A stretch of DNA of 64,000 nt from Metaclostridioides mangenotii (GTDB taxonomy: Bacteria > Bacillota > Clostridia > Peptostreptococcales > Peptostreptococcaceae), in assembly GCF_018917235.1 (NCBI RefSeq), contig NZ_JAHLOF010000001.1, positions 310,001-374,000 on the forward strand. The letters run 5' to 3'. This document shows, in pieces, positions 17,897-28,008 of this stretch (positions are counted from its first letter, which is position 1; each line of letters begins with the position of its first letter). The notes below the pieces were generated by a model. The model was not told the DNA's origin. It searched no databases and saw only the letters and a list, made by a program, of their open reading frames with translations. Made by a program: the position numbers and the translations under genes.

Positions 17897-17975
17897 TATT
17901 ACATTATACAATGGAAATAAGCGCACTTTTATAAAGCAATTTTCAGGTGTTAAATTACTAAACAAGGAGGATGTT

Positions 17976-18602
17976 ATGGATAACAACTATACCATGCCAA
18001 TATACCAAAAAATAGCTTTGGATATTGCAAATAAGATATACACTGGTGAGATTAAAGAAGATACTATACTATATGGTCGTTCTATTCTCGCTGGAAAATA
18101 CAACGTCTCTCCTGAAACTATCAGAAGGGCAGTAAAAATATTAGAGGATATCGACGTTGTCAAAAGCGTTAAAGGAAAAGGTGTAATAGTTTTATCTTCT
18201 GATAAGGCTTACTCGTTTATAAAAAAATATCAAGACATAACTAATATTTCTTCATACAAGTCTACTCTTCGCGATCTAATTGATGCAAAAGCTGAGATGG
18301 ATGTTAGGATTATAGATACTATTGGAAAGATCATAGATTATTCCAACAGACTCGAAATAATTAACCCATTAGTTCCTGTTCAATTTGAAATTAGGAGTGA
18401 TTGTAAATATATAGGCGATACTGCAGCAAACACAAATTTCTGGCAGAATACAGGAGCTACTATAGTAGCAATTAAGAGAGGTGAAGAACTTATAATCTCA
18501 CCAGGACCTTACATAGAGTTCTTGGAGGGAGATATAATTCTCGCCGTTGGAGATCAACACATTTACAATTCGGTTCCTATGTTTTTATATGACAAAAAAT
18601 AG
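17976..18602 (+). CDS. GntR/RCK_C regulator, BusR-like (probable cyclic di-AMP sensor)
   Basis: A 208-residue protein: N-terminal GntR winged helix (residues 8-78; GRSILAGKYNVSPETIRRAV), a central helical linker (about 80-125; coiled-coil-like) and a C-terminal TrkA-C/RCK_C domain (about 130-205; ends in EFLEGDIILAVGDQHIYNSV). This exact architecture and length is that of BusR, which binds cyclic di-AMP through RCK_C and represses osmolyte uptake genes such as busAB in streptococci and lactococci. No transporter is next to it here, so the target may be elsewhere. Ligand and target are inference from architecture. The ATG follows AAGGAGG. Confidence 0.8.
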   Translation: MDNNYTMPIYQKIALDIANKIYTGEIKEDTILYGRSILAGKYNVSPETIRRAVKILEDIDVVKSVKGKGVIVLSSDKAYSFIKKYQDITNISSYKSTLRDLIDAKAEMDVRIIDTIGKIIDYSNRLEIINPLVPVQFEIRSDCKYIGDTAANTNFWQNTGATIVAIKRGEELIISPGPYIEFLEGDIILAVGDQHIYNSVPMFLYDKK

Positions 18603-18608
18603 TCATGT

Positions 18609-18689
18609 GCTGGAGGGTGTACGAGTTTATTGATAGATAGACAGTAGTCTATATGTCACTCAATCTATTCGTATGCTCTCCAGCTTTTT
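18609..18689. terminator. Long wobble-paired hairpin terminator between BusR-like gene and glpK
   Basis: Two 25-nt arms (18609-18633 and 18660-18684) pair along their length, with several G-U pairs, starting from GCTGGAG/CTCCAGC. The loop contains a second hairpin, ATAGAC-AGTA-GTCTAT. A TTTTT run follows on the plus strand. G-U pairing means the structure is designed for RNA of one strand. It would end the regulator's transcript, and possibly also the convergent glpK. Confidence 0.7.
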
Positions 18690-18787
18690 ATATATAAATA
18701 TATCAAATAAAATAATTTATATTATTTAATAATATCTTTAATTTACTGAACGTTATATTTATATTATCTAAAACTATTTCTGAATAT

Positions 18788-20287
<1,500 letters not shown>

Positions 20288-20345
20288 TTACATAACTTAG
20301 AAAACTTTATTATAAGATTATTTTACACTAATTCAATATAAAAAT

Positions 20346-20385
20346 AAAAAAATCATCTGATATTAAACTCTCAGATAATTTTTTA
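20346..20385 (-). terminator. Terminator of the Mpv17-like gene
   Basis: ATCATCTGA and TCAGATAAT arms flank a 10-nt loop, with an A run on the left that is a U run in minus-strand RNA and a T run on the right. It lies between the stop of the 20.4-21.1 kb gene and glpK, both on the minus strand. Confidence 0.65.
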
Positions 20386-20430
20386 CATTTCTATATTTAT
20401 TTTCTTGTATTCGTTACATAGATAAATAAA

Positions 20431-21093
20431 TTAATTGACCGCTGAAACTTTAGAACTATTCGCAAGTGCTAAAATAAGCCCAAGTGCTATTGATGCAAAT
20501 GCTGACGCTATAACTCTATACTCCGCCGGAAATAAAAATACTATAGTATGACATGGTATCCAGAAAAATGGTATTGTCTTAAATAGGCTAAAGTTTACAT
20601 AAGTAAACCAATCTATTTTATCAACAATATCCTTAAGAGTAATCTTGTTATCCCTTATTGTATATTTTGTATCTATATATGTATCCGTAAACTTATGGAA
20701 CATAAATATTACTGGTGATAGTACAATATTCATCACCATACTTGTAAATAGAGCTTTAAAAAATATATTCCCATCTAAAGGCAACATGCCTTTTCCTTGC
20801 GCAAATGCCACCCCAGCCGGAAATATCGAAAGCGCTAAAGTAGTAACAACTCCTATAAATCCCCATACAGCTACCCTTTGTACGAAACCTTCTGGTTTTT
20901 TATAGTGTCCTGATGAAACCCTAGCCCCTAACAAATCTCCCATTGTAGCTAAAACAGCAAACTTGAAAAAACCTCCAATGTAAGGATGTGCTTCAGTTAC
21001 ATCAATAAACACTATTCGAGAGCTTGGAAATGCTAATACTGCTATAAATATAAACAATACCCCAATCCAAATAAAATCCCCTTTTCTTAACAA
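20431..21093 (-). CDS. Mpv17/PMP22-like integral membrane protein
   Basis: A 220-residue protein with about five membrane segments. The C-terminal part (FWIPCHTIVFLFPAEYRVIA followed by a small-residue helix) resembles the Mpv17/PMP22 signature (WxxWFPxxTxxFxxVPxxxR), as annotated in clostridial homologues. Role in bacteria is not established. It starts at TTG 21093 with AGGAGAAGTG upstream. It is upstream of glpK on the same strand but a terminator separates them. Confidence 0.6.
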   Translation of the reverse strand: MLRKGDFIWIGVLFIFIAVLAFPSSRIVFIDVTEAHPYIGGFFKFAVLATMGDLLGARVSSGHYKKPEGFVQRVAVWGFIGVVTTLALSIFPAGVAFAQGKGMLPLDGNIFFKALFTSMVMNIVLSPVIFMFHKFTDTYIDTKYTIRDNKITLKDIVDKIDWFTYVNFSLFKTIPFFWIPCHTIVFLFPAEYRVIASAFASIALGLILALANSSKVSAVN

Positions 21094-21485
21094 TACATCA
21101 CTTCTCCTTCTGATTTACTAAATTGTTAGTTAATTCAAAACCAAGTAATTCGATTGTTCTATAAAATACATTATTTGAATACAGTCTGCTATACCTATGT
21201 TGTCTCTTAGTATATCTGTATAAAAAAACTGATTACCATTTAGTTACAAGCCTTTTTATATACCATATATACATTATATCTTAATTAAATTTATAAAGAT
21301 ATAATGTTTTTCCTTAATATTCTGACAAATTTTTCGCTAGTAAAAGCGTATTCGAATGCATACATTATTTTCTTTATCATACGCTGTGTAAATGCAAGAT
21401 AACTATTCACAACATAAAAATAGCCTTTTACAACATTATAGCCACTATTTTGCTAAATATATATTAAAATAAATTAGCTATATCG
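21094..21485. other. Intergenic region upstream of the LRR surface protein
   Basis: No gene is seen. It holds a relic terminator-like hairpin (21222-21260) and the likely promoter of the LRR gene; I cannot identify a convincing -35/-10 pair in this very AT-rich stretch. Confidence 0.5.
21222..21260. repeat. Decayed copy of the terminator found at 24028-24065
   Basis: AAAAAAACTGATTACCATTT followed by AGTTACAAGCCTTTTT closely matches the functional hairpin downstream of the LRR gene (AAAAAAGGCTGATTACCATC followed by TAGTTATCAGCCTTTTTT). Here the stem is broken by lost or changed bases. Confidence 0.6.
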
Positions 21486-21618
21486 AAAAATTAAGGAGGT
21501 GCTAATAAATGAATTGAAATTTATTTATTAAATATATCAAAAACTAAGGAGGTTTAGCATATGAATTAAGATTGGTAAATATAAATTATACAAAAATTAA
21601 GGAGGTTTAACATACAAA
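21486..21618 (+). repeat. Three tandem leader units, each with a strong ribosome binding site
   Basis: Three ~52-bp units follow one another, each with an AAGGAGGT box: 21493, 21546 and 21599 (approximate starts). Units 1 and 2 continue into ATG-AAT-TGA and ATG-AAT-TAA, which are two-codon open frames. In unit 3 the ATG is replaced by ACA and the gene starts 12 nt after the box at TTG 21619. Unit similarity (CAAAAA-TAAGGAGGTTTA-CAT-) indicates tandem duplication. Confidence 0.8.
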
Positions 21619-24006
21619 TTGAAATGGAAATATAAAAAAACATTAAGTTTATTCATTGTAATATCAGTATTTGTAAGCAATACACCGACATTAAACGCAC
21701 ATACACTAAATAATAATGTAGCAGTAGAAGGCATAAATACAAAGGAAACCGTCATAAACATACAAGACCCCGAATTAGAAAAGGCCTTAATTAAAAATAA
21801 TATAGAAAAACCTATAACTATAGAAAAATTAAGTGAAAGAGAATCACTTGATTTAACTAATAATAATATTACAAATATCCAAGAGTTACAATATTGTACA
21901 TCATTAAAACATTTATTTCTAGGTAATAACAAAGTAAGTGATATAAGTCCATTGAAAGGATTAAAATCTTTAGAATCTCTAAATTTAGAATCAAATGAAA
22001 TAAGTAATATTAGTCCATTAGAAGATCTAACATCTTTAACTTATTTGTATTTAAATAATAATCAAATAAGTGATGATATTAATTCATTGAAAGATTTAGA
22101 ATCTTTAACTACTTTGTATTTAAATAATAATCAAATAAGTGATATTACAGCATTAGAAGGTCTAACTTCATTAAGTTATTTGTATTTAAATAATAATCAA
22201 ATTGACGATATTAGTTCATTGAAAAATTTAACTTCTTTGATAAATTTAAATTTAGATTCTAATAAAATTAGCAATCTTTCACCATTGGAAGATTTGAAAT
22301 CTTTATCGTATTTATTTTTAGATTCTAATAAAATTAGTAAAATTGATCCTTTAGAAAATTTAACATCTTTAATATCTTTAAATCTAAATAATAATGACAT
22401 AAGTGATATTAATTCATTAGGCGGATTAATATCACTTTCAACTCTATATTTAAGTAATAACAAATTAAGTGAAATTAGTTCATTGGAAAATTTAACTTCT
22501 TTAACTTCACTAGTTTTACATAATAACGGAATTACTTATATTACCCCATTGAAGGGATTAACATCTCTAACAACTTTAGATTTATCATCTAACAATATAA
22601 GTAATATAACACCTTTAGAAAAATTGACATCTATAAATACTCTAAGTTTAGATTCAAATAAAATAAGTGATATTAATCCATTGAAAAGCGTAACTTCTCT
22701 TTCATATTTATATTTAGATTCTAATAAAATTAGTGATATTAGTCCACTAGAAAATCTATTATCTTTAGATTACTCTAGTGTAACTGATCAAATAATTGAT
22801 CTGTCCTCAGTTACTCTAAAATCCAATGAATATCAAACTGAAACGCCTATAAATTTATCAAGCGGTGATAAGTTAACTTTAAATGAAGTTTATAATATTA
22901 CTCCTACTGGTAATTATGATGGAAACGGAAATATATCATGGAAAAACTTAAATGAAACTGGAACATTTAAATATAATTTTAAGCACGATGAGACTAAAAT
23001 AATCTATAATGGATTAATAAAACAAGATTATACTGTAAAAACATCTGGTGGAGGTAATGGTGGGGGTTCAGTAGATCCTGATCCAGATCCTAAACCACCG
23101 ATTCCACCTCAGACAGTAATACTGGCAAGCGGAGATAAATATTCTGACGTACTTACGGCATCAGTATTAGCAAATGAAAAGCAAGCTCCAATACTATTGT
23201 CTCAAAAAGATAGTATAGATGAAAAAACTTTATCTGAGATTAAAAGATTAAATACAGGAGAAATAATAATTACAGGTGGTACAGATTCTGTATCAGATAA
23301 AGTAGTAGGGCAATTAAAGGACTATGCAGTTACAAGAATAGCTGGTCAAGATAGATATAAAACTGCTGAATTAATAGGAAATGAGATTAGAAAAATAACA
23401 GGTAAAAAGTCAGAAATTATGCTAGTTGATGGAACAAACTTCCCAGATGCCATTACAATATCAACTCTTGCTTCTCAAAAAAGACTACCAATACTTCTAA
23501 CTGAACCAAATATACTTACAAAATCAACTAAAGATACGATAAAAACCTGGGGTATAAATGATGTAACTATAGGTGGAGGATATAATTCTGTATCAAATAA
23601 TATAGAAGATAATTTAGGAGTAAATAAAATTAGTAGATTAGCTGGATCTGATAGATATGAAACTGCAGAATTAATTGGTAATGAATTTAGAAAAGTTGCT
23701 GGAAATGCAGAATATATTATTTTAGCAGATGGAACAAATTTTCCAGATGCTTTAACAGTAAATACTCTTTCTTCAAAATTCAAAGCTCCAATAATGTTAA
23801 CTGAGCCAACCAAATTAAATAGCATTACATCTAATAAGATAGGTGAATGGTCTATTAAAAGTTTATTAATTAGTGGAGGATATGATTCTGTATCTAAAGA
23901 AATAGAGGATAATCTAAAAGTAGATAATAAAGAGCGAATTGCTGGAGTAGATAGATATGAGACTGCAGTTAAAATTTCTAAAAAATTAACTATATTTAAT
24001 CCTTAA
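21619..24006 (+). CDS. Surface protein: signal peptide, 14 leucine-rich repeats, three CWB2 wall-binding repeats
   Basis: A 795-residue secreted protein. Residues 1-30 are a signal peptide ending near LNA. Residues about 75-390 hold 14 internalin-like 22-residue leucine-rich repeats of the LYLNNNQISDISPLEGLTS type; one has an extra Asp. A beta-rich spacer (400-475) and a Gly/Asp/Pro linker (GGGNGGGS, DPDPDPKPP) lead to three CWB2 (PF04122) repeats (about 500-795), each with ADGTNFPDAL-like and RIAGxDRYETA motifs. In C. difficile, three CWB2 units anchor proteins to wall polymer PSII. LRRs usually bind proteins, so an adhesin is plausible. Start is TTG at 21619. Confidence 0.9.
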   Translation: MKWKYKKTLSLFIVISVFVSNTPTLNAHTLNNNVAVEGINTKETVINIQDPELEKALIKNNIEKPITIEKLSERESLDLTNNNITNIQELQYCTSLKHLFLGNNKVSDISPLKGLKSLESLNLESNEISNISPLEDLTSLTYLYLNNNQISDDINSLKDLESLTTLYLNNNQISDITALEGLTSLSYLYLNNNQIDDISSLKNLTSLINLNLDSNKISNLSPLEDLKSLSYLFLDSNKISKIDPLENLTSLISLNLNNNDISDINSLGGLISLSTLYLSNNKLSEISSLENLTSLTSLVLHNNGITYITPLKGLTSLTTLDLSSNNISNITPLEKLTSINTLSLDSNKISDINPLKSVTSLSYLYLDSNKISDISPLENLLSLDYSSVTDQIIDLSSVTLKSNEYQTETPINLSSGDKLTLNEVYNITPTGNYDGNGNISWKNLNETGTFKYNFKHDETKIIYNGLIKQDYTVKTSGGGNGGGSVDPDPDPKPPIPPQTVILASGDKYSDVLTASVLANEKQAPILLSQKDSIDEKTLSEIKRLNTGEIIITGGTDSVSDKVVGQLKDYAVTRIAGQDRYKTAELIGNEIRKITGKKSEIMLVDGTNFPDAITISTLASQKRLPILLTEPNILTKSTKDTIKTWGINDVTIGGGYNSVSNNIEDNLGVNKISRLAGSDRYETAELIGNEFRKVAGNAEYIILADGTNFPDALTVNTLSSKFKAPIMLTEPTKLNSITSNKIGEWSIKSLLISGGYDSVSKEIEDNLKVDNKERIAGVDRYETAVKISKKLTIFNP
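21846..22770 (+). repeat. In-gene tandem array of 66-bp LRR-coding units
   Basis: The LRR part of the gene is made of about 14 units of 66 bp; some neighbours are near-identical at DNA level (for example units around 22033-22060, 22105-22130 and 22171-22200 all read TTTAAATAATAATCAAAT). Such an array can expand or contract by recombination. Confidence 0.85.
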
Positions 24007-24027
24007 TCAAAATTAAAACTATTTTAT

Positions 24028-24065
24028 AAAAAAGGCTGATTACCATCTAGTTATCAGCCTTTTTT
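24028..24065. terminator. Bidirectional terminator between the two CWB2 genes
   Basis: AAAAAAGGCTGAT (24028-24040) pairs with ATCAGCCTTTTTT (24053-24065), loop of 12 nt. A and T runs on either side serve both convergent genes. Confidence 0.9.
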
Positions 24066-24079
24066 AATACTATATATTC

Positions 24080-25477
24080 TTATTTCCAAATTGGAACGAA
24101 AAACCAACCATAATTTTCTTTAACTCCGTTTACCATGTTATACGCATTAATACTATAGTTAGTATAATCTTGGTCAAAGTTTTCAAACACTTTATATTGC
24201 ACTTCTTTTAAATTTGGATTTTGATTATAAAGAAACTCTAATGCCTCATCGAAAGAGTTCATATCGTATCTAATTAATTCATAACCATTGCCAGTAAATG
24301 CATACTGATACGCGCACATTTCTGATTTATCACTCTTATTTATACAAAGATATTTTTGACCTAGCACGTCATTGCCCTCATCTATACCTGTAAATGCATA
24401 ATACTCCTTGCCTTGATCTTTTATAGTAATACTTTCTTTGATTATATATGGATCAAAAAGTCCATTTACATAATCATCTTTTACCACATCTGTTGCAAAA
24501 AATATCTTAGCCATTTCGGTAGCTTCGGCAAGGCTAATAACTTTTCCATTACCTACTTCCCCAATACCATTCGTTATATTTATACATTCATCTATGGTTA
24601 CACTGTCTATCCCACCTAAAGCTGTTACTTCAGAAGCATATTTTAATATACTTTTATCAGATCCTTGCGCAACTAATACTATAGGTTTAATCTTTGCCAC
24701 AGTAGAGCCAGACAATGCATCTACAAGATTGTAAGCCTTTGATATGTAAAATTTATCAGTTCCTGAGTAAAACTTCTCTATTATCTTTTTGTTTGTATCA
24801 AATCTATCTAAACCACCGATTCTAGTGGCTTTTACTTTATTGACTAAACTATCACTGATAGATGAGCTTCCACCTATTGCGAAAGTTTCTTTGCCATCTG
24901 TATTATATGTAACACTTTTTCCGTCTGTAAGTATTATTGGAGTAATATCTCTTACAGAAACCGAAGCAATACTCATGGCATCTGCTTCTCCTTTAAAACC
25001 ATTAGTAAGTATCACTTTATCAATTTTTTTAATCTTACCTACCTCATTAGCCACATTGTAGCTAGTTGAAAGCCTGTCAATACCACTTATTCGTACCACT
25101 ACAATATGTTGATTATTTAACTCCTTTTCAATCAACTTATCAATAGAATTTTCACCACCAACTAAATATATCTTTTTTACACCATTTAATCTTTTAGCCG
25201 TCGAATTTGGAATGGTACTCTTTTTTGTAAGTAATATAGGGGCATTTGCTGCACCTGCTAAACTGCTTGCACTTAAACCATCTGCTAAACTGTTATCTGA
25301 ATTTACAAGAATTGCAGTGCTGTAACTCTGCATATCTGCTATTTTTCCTGCAGTTTCGTATCTGTCTTTACCCTTTATCTCTGAAACTGACTCTAAAGCA
25401 TCACTTTGAGGTATATTAACTAAAAAGAAGATAGTTGATAAACCTAATGCTGTTATTGCCTTCAATTTTTTATTCAT
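24080..25477 (-). CDS. Cell-wall protein with N-terminal CWB2 repeats and a unique C-terminal domain
   Basis: About 465 residues. A signal peptide (MNKKLKAITALGLSTIFFLV, cleavage after SDA) is followed directly by three CWB2 repeats (about residues 30-310; KGKDRYETAGKIA, ISGIDRLSTSYNVA, IGGLDRFDTNKKII motifs) and a C-terminal domain of about 150 residues (KEYYAFTGIDEGNDVLGQKY...) that I do not recognise. The order is reversed relative to the convergent LRR protein, where CWB2 is C-terminal. The ATG at 25477 is chosen because it follows GGAGGGGAGGAG and starts the signal peptide; the frame stays open 12 codons upstream. It should be anchored to wall polysaccharide. Confidence 0.88.
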   Translation of the reverse strand: MNKKLKAITALGLSTIFFLVNIPQSDALESVSEIKGKDRYETAGKIADMQSYSTAILVNSDNSLADGLSASSLAGAANAPILLTKKSTIPNSTAKRLNGVKKIYLVGGENSIDKLIEKELNNQHIVVVRISGIDRLSTSYNVANEVGKIKKIDKVILTNGFKGEADAMSIASVSVRDITPIILTDGKSVTYNTDGKETFAIGGSSSISDSLVNKVKATRIGGLDRFDTNKKIIEKFYSGTDKFYISKAYNLVDALSGSTVAKIKPIVLVAQGSDKSILKYASEVTALGGIDSVTIDECINITNGIGEVGNGKVISLAEATEMAKIFFATDVVKDDYVNGLFDPYIIKESITIKDQGKEYYAFTGIDEGNDVLGQKYLCINKSDKSEMCAYQYAFTGNGYELIRYDMNSFDEALEFLYNQNPNLKEVQYKVFENFDQDYTNYSINAYNMVNGVKENYGWFFVPIWK

Positions 25478-25559
25478 TAAAACTCCTCCCCTCCAAAAAG
25501 TTATCATTTCCATTATACACTTTAAAGGGAGATTGTTAAAATATGTAAGTAGTTATAGT

Positions 25560-25769
25560 TTATAGTAAATCTGGATCCTCAAGACCTAATTTTTTATAAA
25601 TTAAGGGTTTATACTTTTTACCAGATCTCCTGCCACTAAGTATATCTGTCAAATAGTTTTCGCTAACGCCTATGTCCTTTGCTAGTTGTCTTTGTGTCAT
25701 TCTCATATCAATTAGTCTCTTTTTCACGTTTATTCCAAACATCGGGATATCTTTTTTTCTATCCGCCAA
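25560..25769 (-). CDS. Small XRE-family DNA-binding protein
   Basis: A 69-residue protein consisting of one Cro/C1-type helix-turn-helix: NVKKRLIDMRMTQRQLAKDI, then GVSENYLTDILSGRRSGKKY. The start is TTG at 25769, placed 8 nt after AAGGAGGT; upstream codons of the open frame lie before the ribosome binding site. The phrase SENYLTDILSGRR is common in small phage- or plasmid-type regulators of clostridia. It is divergent from the second XRE gene at 26.1 kb. No mobile-element gene is beside it. Confidence 0.8.
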   Translation of the reverse strand: MADRKKDIPMFGINVKKRLIDMRMTQRQLAKDIGVSENYLTDILSGRRSGKKYKPLIYKKLGLEDPDLL

Positions 25770-25981
25770 TTTTAAGACCTCCTTAAATACGATTCCCATA
25801 AAAAGTTTGATTAAGATTTTAACAGTATTTACTAAAAAGCTTTTGTATGTATTTTCAGTACTGTATATTTATAAAGCATTAGTAAATATTATAAAAAGAC
25901 ATCAAAATAAAACAGTTTCCAATTTAACTCAAATATATGCTAAAATTATGATATGAATTCGTATCAATAATTATATTATAA

Positions 25982-26078
25982 TGTCAATTTGACTAAAAGT
26001 CAATGTTTTTTTAGTCAATTAGACTTTATTTTATATTAAATACTATATTCTAAAAATATATAAAGTCATTTTGACTTT
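25982..26078. promoter_or_regulatory. Three palindromic operator copies upstream of the XRE gene
   Basis: TGTCAATTTGACTA (25982-25995), AGTCAATTAGACTT (26013-26026) and AGTCATTTTGACTT (26064-26077) share the dyad AGTCA-N4-GACT-like pattern, and a half site AGTCAA lies at 25999. Spacings of 31 and 51 bp are close to 3 and 5 helical turns. The last copy abuts the ribosome binding site of the XRE gene, pointing to autorepression. Confidence 0.7.
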
Positions 26079-26094
26079 CGAAAAGGGGGTTACT

Positions 26095-26538
26095 ATGGAT
26101 ACATTAGGAAAAAGAATTGCTAAATTGAGAAAAGATCACAACTTAACACAAGATAAATTGATGAAGACTTTGAACTTTGACAATCTAAGTAAATATGAAA
26201 AGGATTTAAGAGAACCTAATTACACAATTCTAAAATCTATTGCTAAGTATTTTGACGTAACTACTGACTATCTATTGTGTTTAGATTTAAATCCGAAAAG
26301 AGTTAATGTTATTAAAGAGGATTCTGAAGATTACCCTAATTTTAAGATCTCTAAAGACGAGGAAAACATCATAAAATTATTTAGACAACTTACAGAAAAA
26401 GACAAAATAAAGATTGAAGGCATGATTGAACTTAAAATTTTTGAAAATCAAAAACTTGAAAACACTATAACCGAAGATATTTGTGATAATGAGACTGCCT
26501 GTGATAATAGCAATAACTCAAGCAAGGATGAAAGCTAA
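26095..26538 (+). CDS. XRE-family transcriptional regulator
   Basis: A 147-residue repressor-like protein with an N-terminal Cro/C1 helix-turn-helix (residues 5-60; LGKRIAKLRKDHNLTQDKLM, LSKYEKDLREPNYTIL, YFDVTTDYLL) and an acidic C-terminal region rich in Asp, Asn and Ser. The final 20 residues look disordered. The ATG at 26095 follows AAAAGGGGG; an earlier start at 26071 would lie within the third operator copy. The operators in its upstream region suggest it controls itself. Its target set and signal are unknown. Confidence 0.82.
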   Translation: MDTLGKRIAKLRKDHNLTQDKLMKTLNFDNLSKYEKDLREPNYTILKSIAKYFDVTTDYLLCLDLNPKRVNVIKEDSEDYPNFKISKDEENIIKLFRQLTEKDKIKIEGMIELKIFENQKLENTITEDICDNETACDNSNNSSKDES

Positions 26539-26889
26539 GTTTAATCTTATTTTTCGCCTAATGTGATACGATTTTACATCAAAATCGACTGTACATAGAT
26601 TTTTATTATCATTAATTATAAATATAAAGTTTGATACAATGTTCAATTAAACATACAAAAATTGTATATTCGACTCCTAGAATATTATTTATTGATAGAA
26701 TAAGTATTTTAAATTATATATTTGCTCTACGGTCATTTTCTTTTCTGCAAATATATGTTAAAATATCTATTATGTTTTGCTTTATATCGATATAGTTTTG
26801 AGTGTATTTACATATAAAAAGTACATGCATTCTAAGCCACAATATCGTCATTATAACTAAATTATTATTATTGGATTAGGAGGATTGAA
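26539..26889. other. Gene-free stretch
   Basis: About 350 bp of AT-rich DNA with no supported ORF, repeat or RNA. It presumably holds the terminator of the XRE gene and the promoter of the following membrane protein, but I see no clear hairpin with T run. Confidence 0.5.
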
Positions 26890-27345
26890 ATGGGCTTAAA
26901 GGACAAATTCGCACAGTCATTTGCAAGATCTAAGACTATGAGCGGCCCTGAGAAAAAGGCTAACGAAATTATCGGGAAATTACTTATGAAAAAAGCTATT
27001 ATCCCAATTGTTTTAATGTTTATAGTGCTATTAGGAGGTAATTTCCTTAAGATCAATGGATGGATATTACTTGGAGTTAATATCTTAGTAGCTGTTGGAG
27101 CTTTCTTCTACATAAGAAGCTCAAGTAAGAAGTACCAAAACTTCAAACCATACGCTGGTAATTTGATAAGTCTTGATAAAAAAGGCAAAAAAGATTATGT
27201 TGCGATAATAAAACAAGGTAAACTTCCTGTTAAATTACAAATAGCTTACGGCGGTGAAGATCTTCAAAACCTTAAGAAGAATCAAATCGTTCAAATAAGC
27301 TACAACCCAGACGCTAAAATAGCTATTTTAGTTAGTAAAATGTAA
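26890..27345 (+). CDS. Unrecognised two-helix membrane protein
   Basis: A 151-residue basic protein. Residues 1-35 are soluble and charged, two closely spaced membrane helices follow (about 38-55 and 58-77), and the C-terminal 70 residues are a soluble, likely beta-rich domain (YAGNLISLDKKGKKDYVAII, QIVQISYNPDAKIAILVSKM). I do not recognise the family. The ribosome binding site TAGGAGG and ATG are good, and a terminator follows, so it is a single-gene unit. Confidence 0.65.
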   Translation: MGLKDKFAQSFARSKTMSGPEKKANEIIGKLLMKKAIIPIVLMFIVLLGGNFLKINGWILLGVNILVAVGAFFYIRSSSKKYQNFKPYAGNLISLDKKGKKDYVAIIKQGKLPVKLQIAYGGEDLQNLKKNQIVQISYNPDAKIAILVSKM

Positions 27346-27349
27346 ACAA

Positions 27350-27396
27350 AGAGCTGTAATCAAACGAGTAATCGGTTTTGATACAGCTCTTTATTA
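27350..27396 (+). terminator. Terminator-like hairpin after the membrane protein gene
   Basis: AAAGAGCTGTAATCAAA pairs with TTTTGATACAGCTCTTT (one mismatch), followed by ATTATTTT. Long stem with a modest T-rich tail. Confidence 0.7.
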
Positions 27397-27459
27397 TTTT
27401 GATTTTAAATATCATGTTGTTTAAATTATTATATTTTGAATTTTTACTCTATTCTAGAA

Positions 27460-28008
27460 TTAATATAAATTTCTAGTCGCATCTTTATTTGAACTTCTGT
27501 GTTCTTCTAGTCTTGCAAGAGCATAAACTGTGTCTGAAAGTCTGTTTATATATTTTACAACTTCTGGTCTTACATCTTCTGTTCTCTTTAATTTTACAAC
27601 ACATCTTTCAGCCCTTCTAACTATTGTTCTAGCAACGTGTAGAGCTGATGAAGAAAGATTTACTCCAGGAATTACAAAATTAGTCTGAGCTCCTACTATT
27701 TCTGTACATTCGTCAACTATTTTTTCTAAGATCTCTACATCTTCTTCAGTCACCTTATCTTTTAGCATCCTTAAACCTTTATCATCACTCGCAAGCTCTG
27801 CCCCAACGCTAAAAATTCTTCTCTGAATTATATCTAAATATTCTTTAGTTTTTTCATCTGTAATTTGAGAGTACGCAAGACCTAACATAGAGTTTGCTTC
27901 GTCTAACGTTCCGTAACTCTCTACTCTTAAACTATCCTTTTTTACTCTGTTGCCACCAAATAAACTTGTCTGCCCCTTATCCCCTGTTTTAGTATATAAA
28001 TTAGCCAT
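27460..28008 (-). CDS. Cob(I)yrinic acid a,c-diamide adenosyltransferase, PduO type
   Basis: A 182-residue PduO-type ATP:cob(I)alamin adenosyltransferase, making adenosylcobalamin in the cytoplasm. N-terminal LYTKTGDKGQTSLFGG is the ATP-binding signature; RVESYGTLDEANSMLGLA follows, and the C-terminal ARTIVRRAERCVV with a later YINRLSDTVYALAR motif completes the family pattern. The ATG at 28008 is spaced 8 nt after GGAG; the GTG three codons upstream falls in the ribosome binding site. No other cobalamin gene lies near, so it stands alone. Confidence 0.94.
   Translation of the reverse strand: MANLYTKTGDKGQTSLFGGNRVKKDSLRVESYGTLDEANSMLGLAYSQITDEKTKEYLDIIQRRIFSVGAELASDDKGLRMLKDKVTEEDVEILEKIVDECTEIVGAQTNFVIPGVNLSSSALHVARTIVRRAERCVVKLKRTEDVRPEVVKYINRLSDTVYALARLEEHRSSNKDATRNLY

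Noticed and set aside
21846..22770. Tandem repeats as a CRISPR array
   Set aside because: The 66-bp period is in frame and encodes leucine-rich repeats; there are no spacer-like unique segments or cas genes.
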